Assembly (NCBI RefSeq): GCF_016798325.1
Contig: NZ_JAERVO010000001.1
Span: 186,001 to 250,000, forward strand
Reading direction: 5' to 3'
Origin: Marinobacter mangrovi
GTDB lineage: Bacteria; Pseudomonadota; Gammaproteobacteria; Pseudomonadales; Oleiphilaceae
DNA length: 64,000 bases
A program made the translations under genes and the position numbers. Shown here in pieces: positions 36,879 through 46,448 of the stretch. The stretch's first letter is position 1; each line of letters begins with the position of its first letter. The notes beneath the pieces are model-generated. The model saw nothing but the letters and a program-made list of their open reading frames with translations. It was not told the DNA's origin and did not search any database.

Positions 36879-39800
36879 AGCGGGTTCTGTTGTGGACAGC
36901 CGGCAGCGTGCTGGCCCTGGTTCTTCTGGCACTGTTTACCGTGTTCCTGGTATTGCGCTCGGAGACCGGCACGGCGTGGCTGCTGGAGCAGGTACCCGGC
37001 CTGGACGTCTCCGGCGGGCAGGGCGCCATACTCGGGCGTTGGCAGGCCAGCCATGTCCACTGGCAGGGTTATGGCGTCAACCTGGATCTGGATCAGGTGT
37101 ATCTGGACTGGTCGCCGAGCTGCCTGTTCACCGGCGTGCTGTGTATTGACCGGCTGTTGGCCGAGCGGATCGATGTGCATCTGGCTCCCAGCGAGGAATC
37201 CAGCGATGAACCCTTCACACTGCCGTCGATCAATCTGCCGGTCGGACTGTCGGTCGGTGATGTCCGGCTGGGGCCGCTGGCCGTGGACGACAGCACCATC
37301 TGGCAGTCGTTTACGCTGGCCGTGGACGCGTCCGGAGCCGCCTGGACCATCAAGGATTTCGGGCTGGTGACCGACGCGGTCGAGGTGAATGCCAAGGGCC
37401 GCCTGGAAACCCGCGGCGACTGGCCGCTGGATCTGGACGTGGCACTGGCTCTGCCTTCGCCGGAGCCGGACAAGGCGTGGAAGCTGGCTCTCAAGCTGGC
37501 CGGCAGCGCTCGCGACTTGCGGCTGACCGGCAGCAGCGAAGGCTACCTGGCAGCCCAGCTGTCCGGCCGCGTGCAGCCGTTCGAGCCCGGGCTGCCGGCG
37601 TCGCTGAAGCTCAACAGCAATCGTTTCATGCCCTGGTCGGGCTTGCCGGCCACCCTGGAACTGGACCAGTGGACGCTGGCGCTGGATGGCAATCTGGACG
37701 ACGGGTTTGACGTGACCTCCTCCGCCACCTTGCCGGGCACGGAGGGTCCGGTGTCGCTAACGCTGACCGGCAACGCGCTGACCGATCGGGCACGGGATAT
37801 AGAGCTGCAGCTGGCCCTGCCGGAGGCCTCGCAGCGGCAGGCCCGCCTGACCGGCGAAGTGCAATGGCTGGATGCGCTCAGCGCCAGCGGCAAACTCGCC
37901 ATCAATCGGTTCCCCTGGTACACGCTGCTGCCGGGAGTCGAAGAGCCGCCGGTGAAGCTGCAGTCTGCAGAGGCCTCGTTCAACTACGCGGACGACCGGT
38001 ACAACGTGGAACTGCAGGCGTCGGCAGAGGGGCCCGCCGGCGACATGACGCTGGCGACGAATGCGGAGGGTGACCTGCAGCAGGTGACCCTTTCAAACCT
38101 GCGCCTGGATACCGGCGCCGGCGGGCTGGCCGGGAAGGCGCAGGTTCAGTACGGCGATATCGTGAGCTGGGACGCGGACCTCAATCTGGACCAGTTCAAT
38201 CCGGGCTTCTGGGTCGCTGAGCTCAATGGCCAGTTGAGTGGATCGGTGACCTCTACCGGCTCAATCCCGGCATCCGGTCTCCAGGCCAAGGCGGACTGGC
38301 AGCTGGATGGGACCTGGCGCCAGAATAAATTGTCGACCCGGGGGCACCTGGACGGTCGCGATGGCCGTTGGAGGATGGATCCGCTGAAGTTGGTGGTGGG
38401 CGAGAACACGGTATCCGGGAGCGGTCAGTGGGCCGATCAGATCCAGGCGGATGTGCAGCTGGCCCTGCCCAAACTGGACCAGCTCTGGCCGGGGCTGGCC
38501 GGGCGTGTCGAAGGTGAAGCGCAAGTGTCCGGCTCGCCGCAGGCGCCGTCGGGCAAAGTGACGCTCAAAGGCCATCAGCTGGCCTGGCAGGATCTGGAGC
38601 TGGCTACCCTGGATCTCAACGGTTCGGTGCAGGGCGGCAAGCAGGTGGACGCCAGCCTGTCCGTCGACAAACTGCACATGGGCGAACAGGCGATTGGTGA
38701 CCTGGATGTGCAGCTGAAGGGGACGGAAGAGAAACATCGCCTGACACTGGACCTCACCCATCCCGAGGCCACCGTCAGGACGGTGTTCGAGGGCCGCCTG
38801 GACCAGCTGTGGTCCGGCGCGCTGGCCGAGGCAAGTGTCAAAACGTCCGACCAGACCTGGCGTCTGGAGCAGCCTGCGGCGATCGAGTACACCGACAAGG
38901 GACGGCTGACGCTGGCGGCCCATTGCTGGCGCTGGCAGTCCAGCAGCCTGTGTGCGGACGATCAGGTGCTGCTGCCGGATCAGAGCATCCACTACCAGCT
39001 GCAGAATTTCCCGATGGAGAGCCTCGCCGCGCTGTGGCCGGACGATTTCCGCTGGCGGGCCAAAATGAATGGCGAGATTGACCTGACGATGACGGACAAA
39101 GGACCCGATGGCTCAATCAGCCTGGATGCGGGCCCCGGCGAATTTGGCATCCAGCAGCAGGATGAATGGCGGTCCATTGGATACAACACCCTGAAACTGA
39201 ACGCAAAGCTGAAGCCACGCAAAGCCGACCTGAACCTCGACTTCAGCGGCGACCAACTGGGACGCTTCACCCTGGACCTGAGCGTCGACCCCAACAGCCG
39301 CAACCGGGAGATCGAGGGGCATTACGCCCTGTCGGGCTTACAGCTGGCCATTGTTGAGCCCTTCGTGGGGTTGCAATCCATCGCGGGTCAGATTGGCGGG
39401 GAGGGGGATCTGTCGGGTCCGCTGCTCAACCCCCAGGTGAACGGCAACCTGAGCCTGCAGAACGGCAAGGTGCTGGATCCCTCGATCCCCATCCCGTTCC
39501 GGGACGTGTCGCTTGATATGGCCTTCAAGGGGCAGCGAGCTGAAGTCGATGGCAGCTGGCGCAGCAACGAACGCAGCAAGGGCAGCCTCGATGGGGACAT
39601 CGATTGGCGTGGCGGCAAGCCGTCCGTTGCCCTGAACCTGAAGGGTGATCGCCTGCCGCTGGTGTATGAGCCTTATGCCCGGCTGGAACTGTCACCGGAC
39701 ATCCAGTTCAGCTTCAAGGACCAGAAAGTCTCGGTCAGCGGTCGGGTTGGTGTTCCCCGGGGCGACATCGAGGTGCGCGAACTGCCGCCCTCCGCGGTCT

Positions 39801-40543
39801 CTGTCTCCGATGACGAAGTGATCGTTGGCCAGGAGAAACAGTCGTCCGCGGTTAAGGAAATCGCGATGGACGTGACCGTCGTTGTGGGTGAGGACAAGGT
39901 CACCTTCAAGGGATTCGGGGTGACGGGCAACCTCAAAGGGGAGCTGCACATCGGCAACAACCTCGATACCCGGGGCACGTTGCAGCTGGTTGACGGGACC
40001 TATAAGGCTTATGGACAGGAACTGGAGATTCGCCGCGCCCGGTTGGTGTTTGTCGGACCGATCAGTGAACCCTATATCGACGTGGAGGCGGTGCGAACCG
40101 TCGACAACGTGGTGGCCGGGGTGCGACTGAGTGGGCCGGCGGACGAACCGGAAGCCGAGGTGTTCTCGGAGCCGTCCATGCCGCAGGCCGAGGCGCTGTC
40201 CTACGTTATTCTCGGGCGTCCGCTCCGCTCCAGTGGCGACCAGAGCCAGGTGGGGCAGGCCGCCCTCAGCCTGGGGCTGGCGCAGACCAACGAGCTGACC
40301 CGGGGATTGGGCGAGGAGTTCGGCATCCGGGATCTGACGCTGGAAGCCGAGGGTTCTGGCGAGGAAGCCAGCGTGGTGGCCAGTGGTTATATCACCGATG
40401 ACCTGTCCGTGCGTTATGGCGTCGGGGTGTTCGAGCCGATTACCACCGTGGCGCTGCGTTACGATCTGGGGCGCTATTTCTATCTGGAGGCCGCCAGCGG
40501 GCTGGCGGCCTCCCTGGACCTGTTCTACACCCGCGATTTCTAG
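36875..40543 (+). CDS. tamB: translocation and assembly module protein TamB
   Basis: A 1222-aa protein: N-terminal transmembrane anchor (about 5-28), long repetitive AsmA-like beta-groove region and the C-terminal DUF490 domain (VVGEDKVTFKGFGVTGNLKGEL ... QELEIRRARLVFVGPISEPYIDVEAVRT ... AEALSYVILGRPL). It spans the periplasm as a lipid-conducting groove and docks on TamA. Length is normal (E. coli 1259). The 4-bp overlap shows translational coupling with tamA. Confidence 0.95.
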   Translation: MKRVLLWTAGSVLALVLLALFTVFLVLRSETGTAWLLEQVPGLDVSGGQGAILGRWQASHVHWQGYGVNLDLDQVYLDWSPSCLFTGVLCIDRLLAERIDVHLAPSEESSDEPFTLPSINLPVGLSVGDVRLGPLAVDDSTIWQSFTLAVDASGAAWTIKDFGLVTDAVEVNAKGRLETRGDWPLDLDVALALPSPEPDKAWKLALKLAGSARDLRLTGSSEGYLAAQLSGRVQPFEPGLPASLKLNSNRFMPWSGLPATLELDQWTLALDGNLDDGFDVTSSATLPGTEGPVSLTLTGNALTDRARDIELQLALPEASQRQARLTGEVQWLDALSASGKLAINRFPWYTLLPGVEEPPVKLQSAEASFNYADDRYNVELQASAEGPAGDMTLATNAEGDLQQVTLSNLRLDTGAGGLAGKAQVQYGDIVSWDADLNLDQFNPGFWVAELNGQLSGSVTSTGSIPASGLQAKADWQLDGTWRQNKLSTRGHLDGRDGRWRMDPLKLVVGENTVSGSGQWADQIQADVQLALPKLDQLWPGLAGRVEGEAQVSGSPQAPSGKVTLKGHQLAWQDLELATLDLNGSVQGGKQVDASLSVDKLHMGEQAIGDLDVQLKGTEEKHRLTLDLTHPEATVRTVFEGRLDQLWSGALAEASVKTSDQTWRLEQPAAIEYTDKGRLTLAAHCWRWQSSSLCADDQVLLPDQSIHYQLQNFPMESLAALWPDDFRWRAKMNGEIDLTMTDKGPDGSISLDAGPGEFGIQQQDEWRSIGYNTLKLNAKLKPRKADLNLDFSGDQLGRFTLDLSVDPNSRNREIEGHYALSGLQLAIVEPFVGLQSIAGQIGGEGDLSGPLLNPQVNGNLSLQNGKVLDPSIPIPFRDVSLDMAFKGQRAEVDGSWRSNERSKGSLDGDIDWRGGKPSVALNLKGDRLPLVYEPYARLELSPDIQFSFKDQKVSVSGRVGVPRGDIEVRELPPSAVSVSDDEVIVGQEKQSSAVKEIAMDVTVVVGEDKVTFKGFGVTGNLKGELHIGNNLDTRGTLQLVDGTYKAYGQELEIRRARLVFVGPISEPYIDVEAVRTVDNVVAGVRLSGPADEPEAEVFSEPSMPQAEALSYVILGRPLRSSGDQSQVGQAALSLGLAQTNELTRGLGEEFGIRDLTLEAEGSGEEASVVASGYITDDLSVRYGVGVFEPITTVALRYDLGRYFYLEAASGLAASLDLFYTRDF

Positions 40544-40563
40544 CGCCAGCGGGTGGGCAGGCT

Positions 40564-41265
40564 TCAGTCCAATTCAAAGGTGGCGTTGACCGTCACCGTG
40601 ACTTCCCGGTCGCCAACGGCGGTCACCGGGCCGCTCTTGCCGCGGGCTTCCGCCATCATCATGGGAACCGGGCGACCGCCGTAGCTGGTGGACAGCGATT
40701 TGACCTCACCACAGCTCTGGTTCAGGCGCTTGGCGATGAACTGGCACTGGTCCCTGGCATCATCGATCGCCTTGCCGAGGGCCTCCCGTTCCAGCGATTT
40801 CTCGTTGGAGTGGAAGAAGTTGCCCTCGCCGACATGGTATTCCATGCCCGCGTCCTGGGCGGCCTGCAGTACCGGGTTGAGGCTGTCCAGGGCCGACAGG
40901 GTAAAGCTGACGGACTGGGCGGCCACGCTCTGGGTCTGCGGTTTGTCGCCGTCCTTTTGTGGCGGCAGGCGTTGTGTATAGAGATTCAGGGCCGCGCTGT
41001 CGTAATCGTCCAACTGGTTGCGGTAGGCGCTGACGTTGTCCTCCCACTGGGCGATGGTGGTCTTGACGGCCCGGGTCGCCGCCTGGGCGTCGGCATTTTC
41101 CGCCCGCGCGGTAAACTGCAGGCGGACGCTATCAGGGGTATAGGACACCTTACCTTCGCCGGTCACGTTGACTTCGCCGGCCAGGGCCAGACCCGGAGTG
41201 AATGCCAGGGCCAGCAACAGCGGGCGAGGGATGACCTTGTGGATACCGAGTTGATTGAACACCAT
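40564..41265 (-). CDS. SIMPL domain (DUF541) periplasmic protein
   Basis: A 233-aa protein with a signal peptide (cleavage after LALA at about residue 27) and a SIMPL domain: GEVNVTGEGKVSYTPDSVRLQFTARAENADAQAA at its start, later LNPVLQAAQDAGMEYHVGE, and terminal VTVNATFELD. Family members (for example YggE, BP26) are periplasmic and linked to oxidative-stress resistance. Start at 41265 is chosen for the signal peptide; 41331 would bury it. Convergent with tamB. Confidence 0.9.
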   Translation of the reverse strand: MVFNQLGIHKVIPRPLLLALAFTPGLALAGEVNVTGEGKVSYTPDSVRLQFTARAENADAQAATRAVKTTIAQWEDNVSAYRNQLDDYDSAALNLYTQRLPPQKDGDKPQTQSVAAQSVSFTLSALDSLNPVLQAAQDAGMEYHVGEGNFFHSNEKSLEREALGKAIDDARDQCQFIAKRLNQSCGEVKSLSTSYGGRPVPMMMAEARGKSGPVTAVGDREVTVTVNATFELD

Positions 41266-41432
41266 AGATGGTTCCTTGTGTTGTCGGATCGGGGGCTTCA
41301 GGCCCCCGAAGAAGCGGATGTACTGGGACATCCGGCGTTGTCGTTTTCTGCCGTGGCCGTCAAACCGGAAGCCTTGATTCCGCCTTCCGGCACGAGTGAG
41401 AATGGACCAAAGTCAGTAACAGAGGTTCCTTC

Positions 41433-41636
41433 ATGCTGGTTCATGAACAGCAGGTGCGCCTCACGCGCAGAGAGCAACAGGTCCTGCTGGAGCTCACCGG
41501 CCGCGATCCGTCGGCGATCCGCACCCGCGACGATCTGCGCCGCTACGCCGAGGCCAACCTGGCCGCGGAAGAGCATGATGTCGACACGTTACGTCGGCTC
41601 AAGTCCGTCCTCAGTAAATACCTGTTGGCTCTGTGA
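41433..41636 (+). CDS. small hypothetical protein, 67 aa
   Basis: A short charged helical protein (LTRREQQVLLELTGRDP ... RTRDDLRRYAEANLAAEEHD). AGAGG lies 9 nt before the ATG. It ends 2 bp before the convergent amidotransferase gene. No family recognised; the composition is normal for a soluble protein and the minus-strand frame over the same place looks random. Confidence 0.5.
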   Translation: MLVHEQQVRLTRREQQVLLELTGRDPSAIRTRDDLRRYAEANLAAEEHDVDTLRRLKSVLSKYLLAL

Positions 41637-41637
41637 G

Positions 41638-42354
41638 CTAAAGGACCGGCCCCTCACTCCGCCCCAGTCGCTGTAACTTGTATTCCCTGGCCTGCTCGAC
41701 AAAACATTCGAATATACGCCGGTGCATCGGATGATAGAGCAGGTATTCCGGATGCCACTGCACCCCCAGAAGCCATTGCCCTTCCTCGCTCTCAACCGCC
41801 TGTACGAAATAGTCGTTGTCGATCGCTACCACCCGCAACCCCTGTCCCAGCCGCTTGATCGCCTGGCTGTGGATGCGGTTGGCGCCGATGGTGGTGGCGC
41901 GCATGATCTGGCCGAGGAGGCTGTCACGCACCAGGCGGACGGTCTGCAGGGGCAGCAGCAAGGGTCGGTGTCGCGTGTTCACGCGAAGCGGCGTGACGTT
42001 CTGGCACAGGGAGCCGCCCCGGAACACGTTGATCAACTGGGCGCCTCGGCAGATACCCAGCACCGGCAAGTGCAGGCGCTGGCATTCTTCCAGCAGGTGC
42101 CAGTCGGTTGTATCGCGCATTCGGTCAAAGCGGGCGGTCACTTCCGGCTTGCGGCCGTATCGTTCCGGATGGACGTGTGTCCCCCCGGAAAGGATCAGGC
42201 CGTCGAGCAGGCTGACGTCCACCCGGGCGCCCGGGCGAATAAAGACGCTACGGGCGCCGTAAAGCGCCAGCCCCAGGCGCATCAGACGGTGTGTCAGCCG
42301 TTGTCGTGACGGTCCACTGATCCCGATGGTCAGCCCGGGTTCTGCGTAAGCCAT
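41638..42354 (-). CDS. class-I glutamine amidotransferase, gamma-Glu-GABA hydrolase-like
   Basis: A 238-aa PuuD-like (peptidase C26) enzyme. DGLILSGGTHVHPERYG, the nucleophile elbow LGICRGAQLINVFRGG with catalytic Cys, and QWHPEYLLYH with His/Glu are all present. Alone, this family hydrolyses gamma-glutamyl amides. Here its start lies inside the 3' end of the amidoligase gene (25 bp overlap), so the two are coupled and should act on the same amide product, either as an editing hydrolase or as an ammonia supplier (inference). Confidence 0.9.
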   Translation of the reverse strand: MAYAEPGLTIGISGPSRQRLTHRLMRLGLALYGARSVFIRPGARVDVSLLDGLILSGGTHVHPERYGRKPEVTARFDRMRDTTDWHLLEECQRLHLPVLGICRGAQLINVFRGGSLCQNVTPLRVNTRHRPLLLPLQTVRLVRDSLLGQIMRATTIGANRIHSQAIKRLGQGLRVVAIDNDYFVQAVESEEGQWLLGVQWHPEYLLYHPMHRRIFECFVEQAREYKLQRLGRSEGPVL

Positions 42355-43328
42355 TCGTCGCAGCGGTCCTTCCAGCTGGTGGTGAGGTTCTTGAAGCTGA
42401 TCTTGCGGCTCTCACGGTAGAGCGCCATCAGTGACTGGAGCCGTTCGGCATCGGCCGCGAGGTTTTCCACCAGGACCCAGTCGTTCCAGACGGTGGAAAA
42501 GTGCCACTGCGGGTTGTCGATATCGCAGTCCGGCAGCCGGTAGTGCAGGGTGGGACGGGCTTTGACCCTTTCATCGTCGACGTATTGACGCAGGAGGGCA
42601 TCGTCGAGGTGAGAGAACAGCGGCAACAGATCCAGGGCGCGGTTGCGTGTCGGGTTGTAGTGCAGGTAGTCCTTCATCAGCGTCGCCTGATCCGGGGTGT
42701 AGTCCGGCTGCATGATCAGGTCGACGTAGTCGGTGTCCCAGGGCTCGATGTAGGTGGTGAACTTGCGGCTGATATCCAGCTGGTGACGGGACTTGAGCCA
42801 GTCGTAGAGCGCGGCAAAGGCCCGCAGGTAGGCCAGGATCGTCGCCGGTTCCAGATCGGGCAACTCCGGGTTGAGCTGCAGGCCGAAGGCGTAGATCAGG
42901 GCTTCCCGGCTGCCTTCGGCGCCGGCTTCACGCAGCTTGTTGCAAAGTGTCTCCATGGTTTTCAGGTCGGAGAGGGCCAGCGGCGGGCTGACGATCTCCA
43001 GGGGCACGATGCGCTCGGCGGCGGCGTCGATCACCTCCATGGCATGGCTGCCCAGCTCCCGGATGGATTCGGGCAGGCGATCGTCCTGCAGGTCCAGGTC
43101 CTTGATCGGATCGGAATCCAGCTCGATGGTGAAATCGCCGAGCGGCGAGTCGAGCCGGCTCACGTACCGGGACTCCAGGCGGGGCTCTGCCTCCAGCAAA
43201 CCCGCGCAGAGATTGACAAGACCGTCATAGGACAGGCCGGATATCTCCACTTCGACACCGACACGGCGTTCATCGCCGTCCCGGTTGTTGCGGATGCTGG
43301 GCATCCGGATTACCTGATCCGAGCTCAT
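42330..43328 (-). CDS. amidoligase-family enzyme
   Basis: A 332-aa protein of the amidoligase superfamily (PF12224, glutamate-cysteine-ligase/GS-like fold). RRVGVEVEISGLSYDG near the N-terminus, DFTIELDSDP and VPLEIVSPPL match the conserved Glu-rich ATP/metal-binding strands; LQLNPELPD and LDISRKFTTYIEPWD follow. Start at 43328 follows AAGGAG at the right distance. The family is known to occur with glutamine amidotransferases and predicted to form new amide bonds in peptides or lipids (Aravind group analysis of amidoligases). The substrate is unknown. Confidence 0.88.
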   Translation of the reverse strand: MSSDQVIRMPSIRNNRDGDERRVGVEVEISGLSYDGLVNLCAGLLEAEPRLESRYVSRLDSPLGDFTIELDSDPIKDLDLQDDRLPESIRELGSHAMEVIDAAAERIVPLEIVSPPLALSDLKTMETLCNKLREAGAEGSREALIYAFGLQLNPELPDLEPATILAYLRAFAALYDWLKSRHQLDISRKFTTYIEPWDTDYVDLIMQPDYTPDQATLMKDYLHYNPTRNRALDLLPLFSHLDDALLRQYVDDERVKARPTLHYRLPDCDIDNPQWHFSTVWNDWVLVENLAADAERLQSLMALYRESRKISFKNLTTSWKDRCDEWLTQNPG

Positions 43329-43629
43329 GTTCACTCCTTGTCTGAAAGCCGGACGAGGGTGTCGCAGCGTTTGCCGCACCCTCCGATCGATCGTCTACAG
43401 GCCTGCCAGGCAGGCCACTACTCGCTGTGGGTCACTCTATCACAGCCTCTCAGGCGAGTGCCGCTTAACAGACCGTCATTGCCGGTCCGAGCGTGCGACG
43501 CCGCTAGTGGCTGGCTGTTAGACTGAAGGAGGCTCTGGCGAGGGGGTTACCCTGCGTCGGGAGCCGGTAGTGCGCGATCGGGACGGGATGACCCCGCACC
43601 CTATGATGACCACTGGAGTAAACATCGAC

Positions 43630-44091
43630 ATGCTCGAGCAGACCCTGAAACAGCTAATCGGCCAATACCGACCCGAGAGCCTGATCGTTGCAGGGGATAC
43701 GGCAGCCCGTATCGGTCGGATCTGGGCCGATCATGCCGGCTCGCAATTGCTGGATCTGAGCGGCGAGTCTGTTACGGGCCTGTCCCGTCAGACTGAAGTG
43801 GTCGACCTGGCGCTGGTGACCGACGTGCTGGGGACGCTTTCCCATGAAGACGCCCGGCAGCTGCTGGGTTGGCTGCGCAACGCGGGTGCCCGCCGGGTTG
43901 CGGTCAGCGTGCATCCGGACGATGACTGGTCGTTCAACGATATGATCAGCCTGGCCTTCACCCGCTATGCGACTCTGGACGACGGCATCGAACTGTTTAC
44001 CTACGACATCGCCACCTACAACCGACCCCGGGACTGGAACAATCCCCGTTTCTGGGCCAACCCCGAGAATTGGGGCAAATACCGCTGGTAG
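43630..44091 (+). CDS. DUF6231-like protein
   Basis: A 153-aa soluble protein. The order of motifs (LIVAGDTAARI, then VVDLALVTDVLGTLSHEDARQLLGWLRNAGARRVAVSV) resembles the Rossmann-like half of SAM-dependent methyltransferases, but a methyltransferase motif I with GxGxG is missing. The C-terminus YNRPRDWNNPRFWANPENW is aromatic-rich. I believe it belongs to DUF6231. Start at 43630 is a choice; ATGs at 43570, 43603 and 43606 are in frame. Function unknown. Confidence 0.65.
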   Translation: MLEQTLKQLIGQYRPESLIVAGDTAARIGRIWADHAGSQLLDLSGESVTGLSRQTEVVDLALVTDVLGTLSHEDARQLLGWLRNAGARRVAVSVHPDDDWSFNDMISLAFTRYATLDDGIELFTYDIATYNRPRDWNNPRFWANPENWGKYRW

Positions 44092-44273
44092 CCCGTCATC
44101 AAGCGGGAGCGCGCCGACCTGATCCTGTATGAAGTGGGCGTTCGGTCCTCTTTGGCGGCATTTTCAGTGCGCCGGCACCGCGTTAGAGTAAGGACGATGG
44201 GAAGAATGTGGCGCCGGCGATGCAGTGGGTCAGCATTTTGCCCGCGGCGTCACGCCGTTATCAGGAGGTGGCT

Positions 44274-44546
44274 ATGGACGAGCAATGCATCAGGGTCCGG
44301 ATCTCCGGACAGGTTCAGGGCGTCTTTTTTCGTGCCAGTACGCAGGAACAGGCACAGGCGAAAGGCCTCTCCGGGTATGCCAAGAATCTGCCGGACGGGC
44401 GTGTCGAGGTCGTTGCCTGCGGTGACGGCGATGCCCTGGATCGTCTGGTGGAGTGGCTTCACAAGGGCCCTGAGCGGGCTCGGGTGGATCACGTGGATGT
44501 TGAGGCGGTCGGCTTCCGGAGCCATCAGGGTTTCCGCATCAAATAG
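44274..44546 (+). CDS. acyP: acylphosphatase
   Basis: A 90-aa enzyme that hydrolyses acyl phosphates. RISGQVQGVFFRASTQEQA contains the phosphate-binding loop with catalytic Arg, and GYAKNLPDGRVEVVACGD the catalytic Asn. Family-typical length. AGGAGGT 7 nt before the ATG fixes the start. Confidence 0.94.
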   Translation: MDEQCIRVRISGQVQGVFFRASTQEQAQAKGLSGYAKNLPDGRVEVVACGDGDALDRLVEWLHKGPERARVDHVDVEAVGFRSHQGFRIK

Positions 44547-44584
44547 TTGTATTCAGGGCTTGGATCCGATTTCTGTATACCGTC

Positions 44585-44613
44585 TTTACACTGGATGAAA
44601 TACTGTATATAGT
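44585..44613 (+). promoter_or_regulatory. sigma70 promoter of lexA
   Basis: TTTACA (44585-44590) and TATAGT (44608-44613) are 17 bp apart. The -10 overlaps a half-matching second LexA box (CTGT at 44603), and a full LexA box lies just downstream, so LexA binding would block the promoter. Confidence 0.65.
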
Positions 44614-44621
44614 CGTTGATA

Positions 44622-44637
44622 CTGTATATAAAGACAG
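44622..44637 (+). promoter_or_regulatory. LexA (SOS) box
   Basis: CTGTATATAAAGACAG fits CTGT-N8-ACAG exactly, with the AT-rich centre seen in gammaproteobacterial SOS boxes. It ends 9 bp before the lexA ATG and implies autoregulation. Confidence 0.9.
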
Positions 44638-44646
44638 GTCAACGGC

Positions 44647-45255
44647 ATGAAGCTGACACCAAGACAAACCCAGGTACTGGATGTGATCCGTCGGTCGATC
44701 GACGAGACGGGTTATCCCCCCACGCGTGCGGAAATCGCCCAGGAGTTGGGCTTCAAGTCCGCAAACGCCGCGGAAGAACACCTGCGGGCGCTGGCCCGCA
44801 AGGGTGCGATCGAAATGGTGCCGGGCGCCAGTCGTGGCATCCGGTTGCCGGAAGCGGAAGAGGATCCGGGCCTGCCGATTGTCGGCCAGGTCGCTGCCGG
44901 CAGTCCCATTCTCGCGCAGGAGCACATTGACGACTATTGTGCCCTGCAGCCAACCTTTTTCTCCCCATCCGCTGATTACCTGCTGCGCGTTCGCGGCATG
45001 AGTATGAAGGACATCGGTATCCTCGACGGCGATTTGCTGGCCGTTCACCGAACCCAGGACGTGCATAACGGTCAGGTGGTCGTGGCCCGGGTTGGCGAGG
45101 AAGTCACGGTCAAGCGCTACAAGCGCGACGGCTCCCGTGTCTACCTGATTGCCGAGAATGAGGAATTCGACCCCATCGAGGTTGATCTCACAGAGCAGGA
45201 ACTGTTTATCGAAGGCCTGGGGGTGGGTGTGATCCGTCGTTCGGATATGCACTGA
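44647..45255 (+). CDS. lexA: LexA repressor
   Basis: A 202-aa SOS repressor and autoprotease. N-terminal winged helix ([20 protein letters not shown] ... [14 protein letters not shown]), cleavage site Ala-Gly in [10 protein letters not shown], catalytic Ser in [11 protein letters not shown] and Lys in [10 protein letters not shown]. Full length. The operon with sulA downstream (32 bp gap) is as in Pseudomonas. Confidence 0.98.
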   Translation: MKLTPRQTQVLDVIRRSIDETGYPPTRAEIAQELGFKSANAAEEHLRALARKGAIEMVPGASRGIRLPEAEEDPGLPIVGQVAAGSPILAQEHIDDYCALQPTFFSPSADYLLRVRGMSMKDIGILDGDLLAVHRTQDVHNGQVVVARVGEEVTVKRYKRDGSRVYLIAENEEFDPIEVDLTEQELFIEGLGVGVIRRSDMH

Positions 45256-45287
45256 CCACCCGGCACGCGAGCATTCGGAGGTGTCCC

Positions 45288-45815
45288 ATGGAGCAGCTCA
45301 GTTTTAACCCGTCACTTTCCCGTCATCCGATGCCGGCGCCTGTTGTGGAGCCGGCCCTGGAACGACAGAGTCGTCGCCAAGAGACGGGCCGCCCGACCGG
45401 ATCCGTTGATTTCGCGAGGAGCGCGTCGTCCCGCGGAGCATCGGCGCCTCAGGTGCCCCAAGGTAATGTGACGGAGATTATCCTGCCGGAAGCGCAGGTG
45501 GAAAACATGCAGTTGCTCCTGCCCATGCTGACCCAGCTCAACCAGGAGCGCCGTTGGCTGGCGTGGATTGATCCGCCCCAGGCACTGATGCAGAAATGGC
45601 AGCAGATGCACGGTATCGTTGCCGGGGAAATCCTGGTGCTGCGTTCCAGCGATCAGCACGATGCGTCGTCACTGGCCGAGCGTGCTCTGCGGGCCGGAAC
45701 GTGCCATGCGGTCGTGATGTGGACCGGTGGTGTTATGGGCGCGCCGGCGTTCGAGCGCCTGCAGTCGGCTTCAGCGCAGGGCAACAGTCATGGCGTCGTA
45801 CTGCGCCAGAGGTAA
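45288..45815 (+). CDS. sulA: SOS-induced cell division inhibitor SulA
   Basis: A 175-aa protein. After a poorly conserved first 55 residues, the SulA core is visible: VTEIILPEAQVENMQLLLPML, RRWLAWIDPPQ, VLRSSDQHDASSLAERALRAGTCHAVVMW. SulA binds FtsZ and blocks Z-ring assembly during DNA damage. GGAGG precedes the ATG. It shares the LexA-controlled promoter with lexA. Confidence 0.9.
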   Translation: MEQLSFNPSLSRHPMPAPVVEPALERQSRRQETGRPTGSVDFARSASSRGASAPQVPQGNVTEIILPEAQVENMQLLLPMLTQLNQERRWLAWIDPPQALMQKWQQMHGIVAGEILVLRSSDQHDASSLAERALRAGTCHAVVMWTGGVMGAPAFERLQSASAQGNSHGVVLRQR

Positions 45816-46094
45816 GCTTTCGCGGGCGTGGCCGTTGAGCGCAGGGGCATTCGGATATCATGGTTCGCTCGGATGATCCCGGCCTGATGGCGACTTGTGG
45901 GCAAATCGAATCGCGCACATTCAGGTCGAGCATGGTAGGCGCTGTTGTTCAGGTTAGTCGGTCGTCGTGGTCGGGTCGCCGATGCTCTGGATGGGTCGTT
46001 TTTCAGGTTAATTGGAGCGGGGGTGGTGGTTTGCGGCGAGCAGCCGCGCTGAACTCGCCACGATGAGAAGCAGGGTCTGGAAGGTCCGACCCTG

Positions 46095-46361
46095 TCAGTG
46101 AAGTGTTCTGGGGGTAACCGGTTTGGCGACCTCGGCCTCGGCGTCTTCATCATCCCAATCGATGGCATCTGCAATATTGCCCACCGCCTCGATACCGGCG
46201 GTCATCATCGCTTTGGCGACAGACAGGTCGCGATCTTCCATCATGTCCCGTGCTTCCTGGGAGAAAGAAATACGCACCAGCGGTGTGGTTTCGTCGTCCG
46301 CCCGGCGCAGGGCAAAGTCACCATCGGGAAGTTCGACAATTTCCAGAATCGATGTGGACAT
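46095..46361 (-). CDS. conserved hypothetical protein, 88 aa
   Basis: A small acidic soluble protein (ILEIVELPDGDFALRRADDE ... LVRISFSQEARDMM ... AMMTAGIEAVGNI). Similar proteins occur next to the lexA-sulA-topA region in Pseudomonas. No known activity. It lies 87 bp downstream of the DUF6586-like gene and is probably co-transcribed with it. Confidence 0.75.
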   Translation of the reverse strand: MSTSILEIVELPDGDFALRRADDETTPLVRISFSQEARDMMEDRDLSVAKAMMTAGIEAVGNIADAIDWDDEDAEAEVAKPVTPRTLH

Positions 46362-46448
46362 ATAGACTGCCTTATCCTGAAGGCCATTGGCCTTTTCAAA
46401 TCAGTGTGTTCGTTGTCGCCGCGTCATGGCATGGGGGAGAGTGATTGG

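Noticed and set aside
45816..46094. Possible small gene between sulA and the 88-aa gene
   Set aside because: Short frames without SD or recognisable sequence; likely untranslated spacer.
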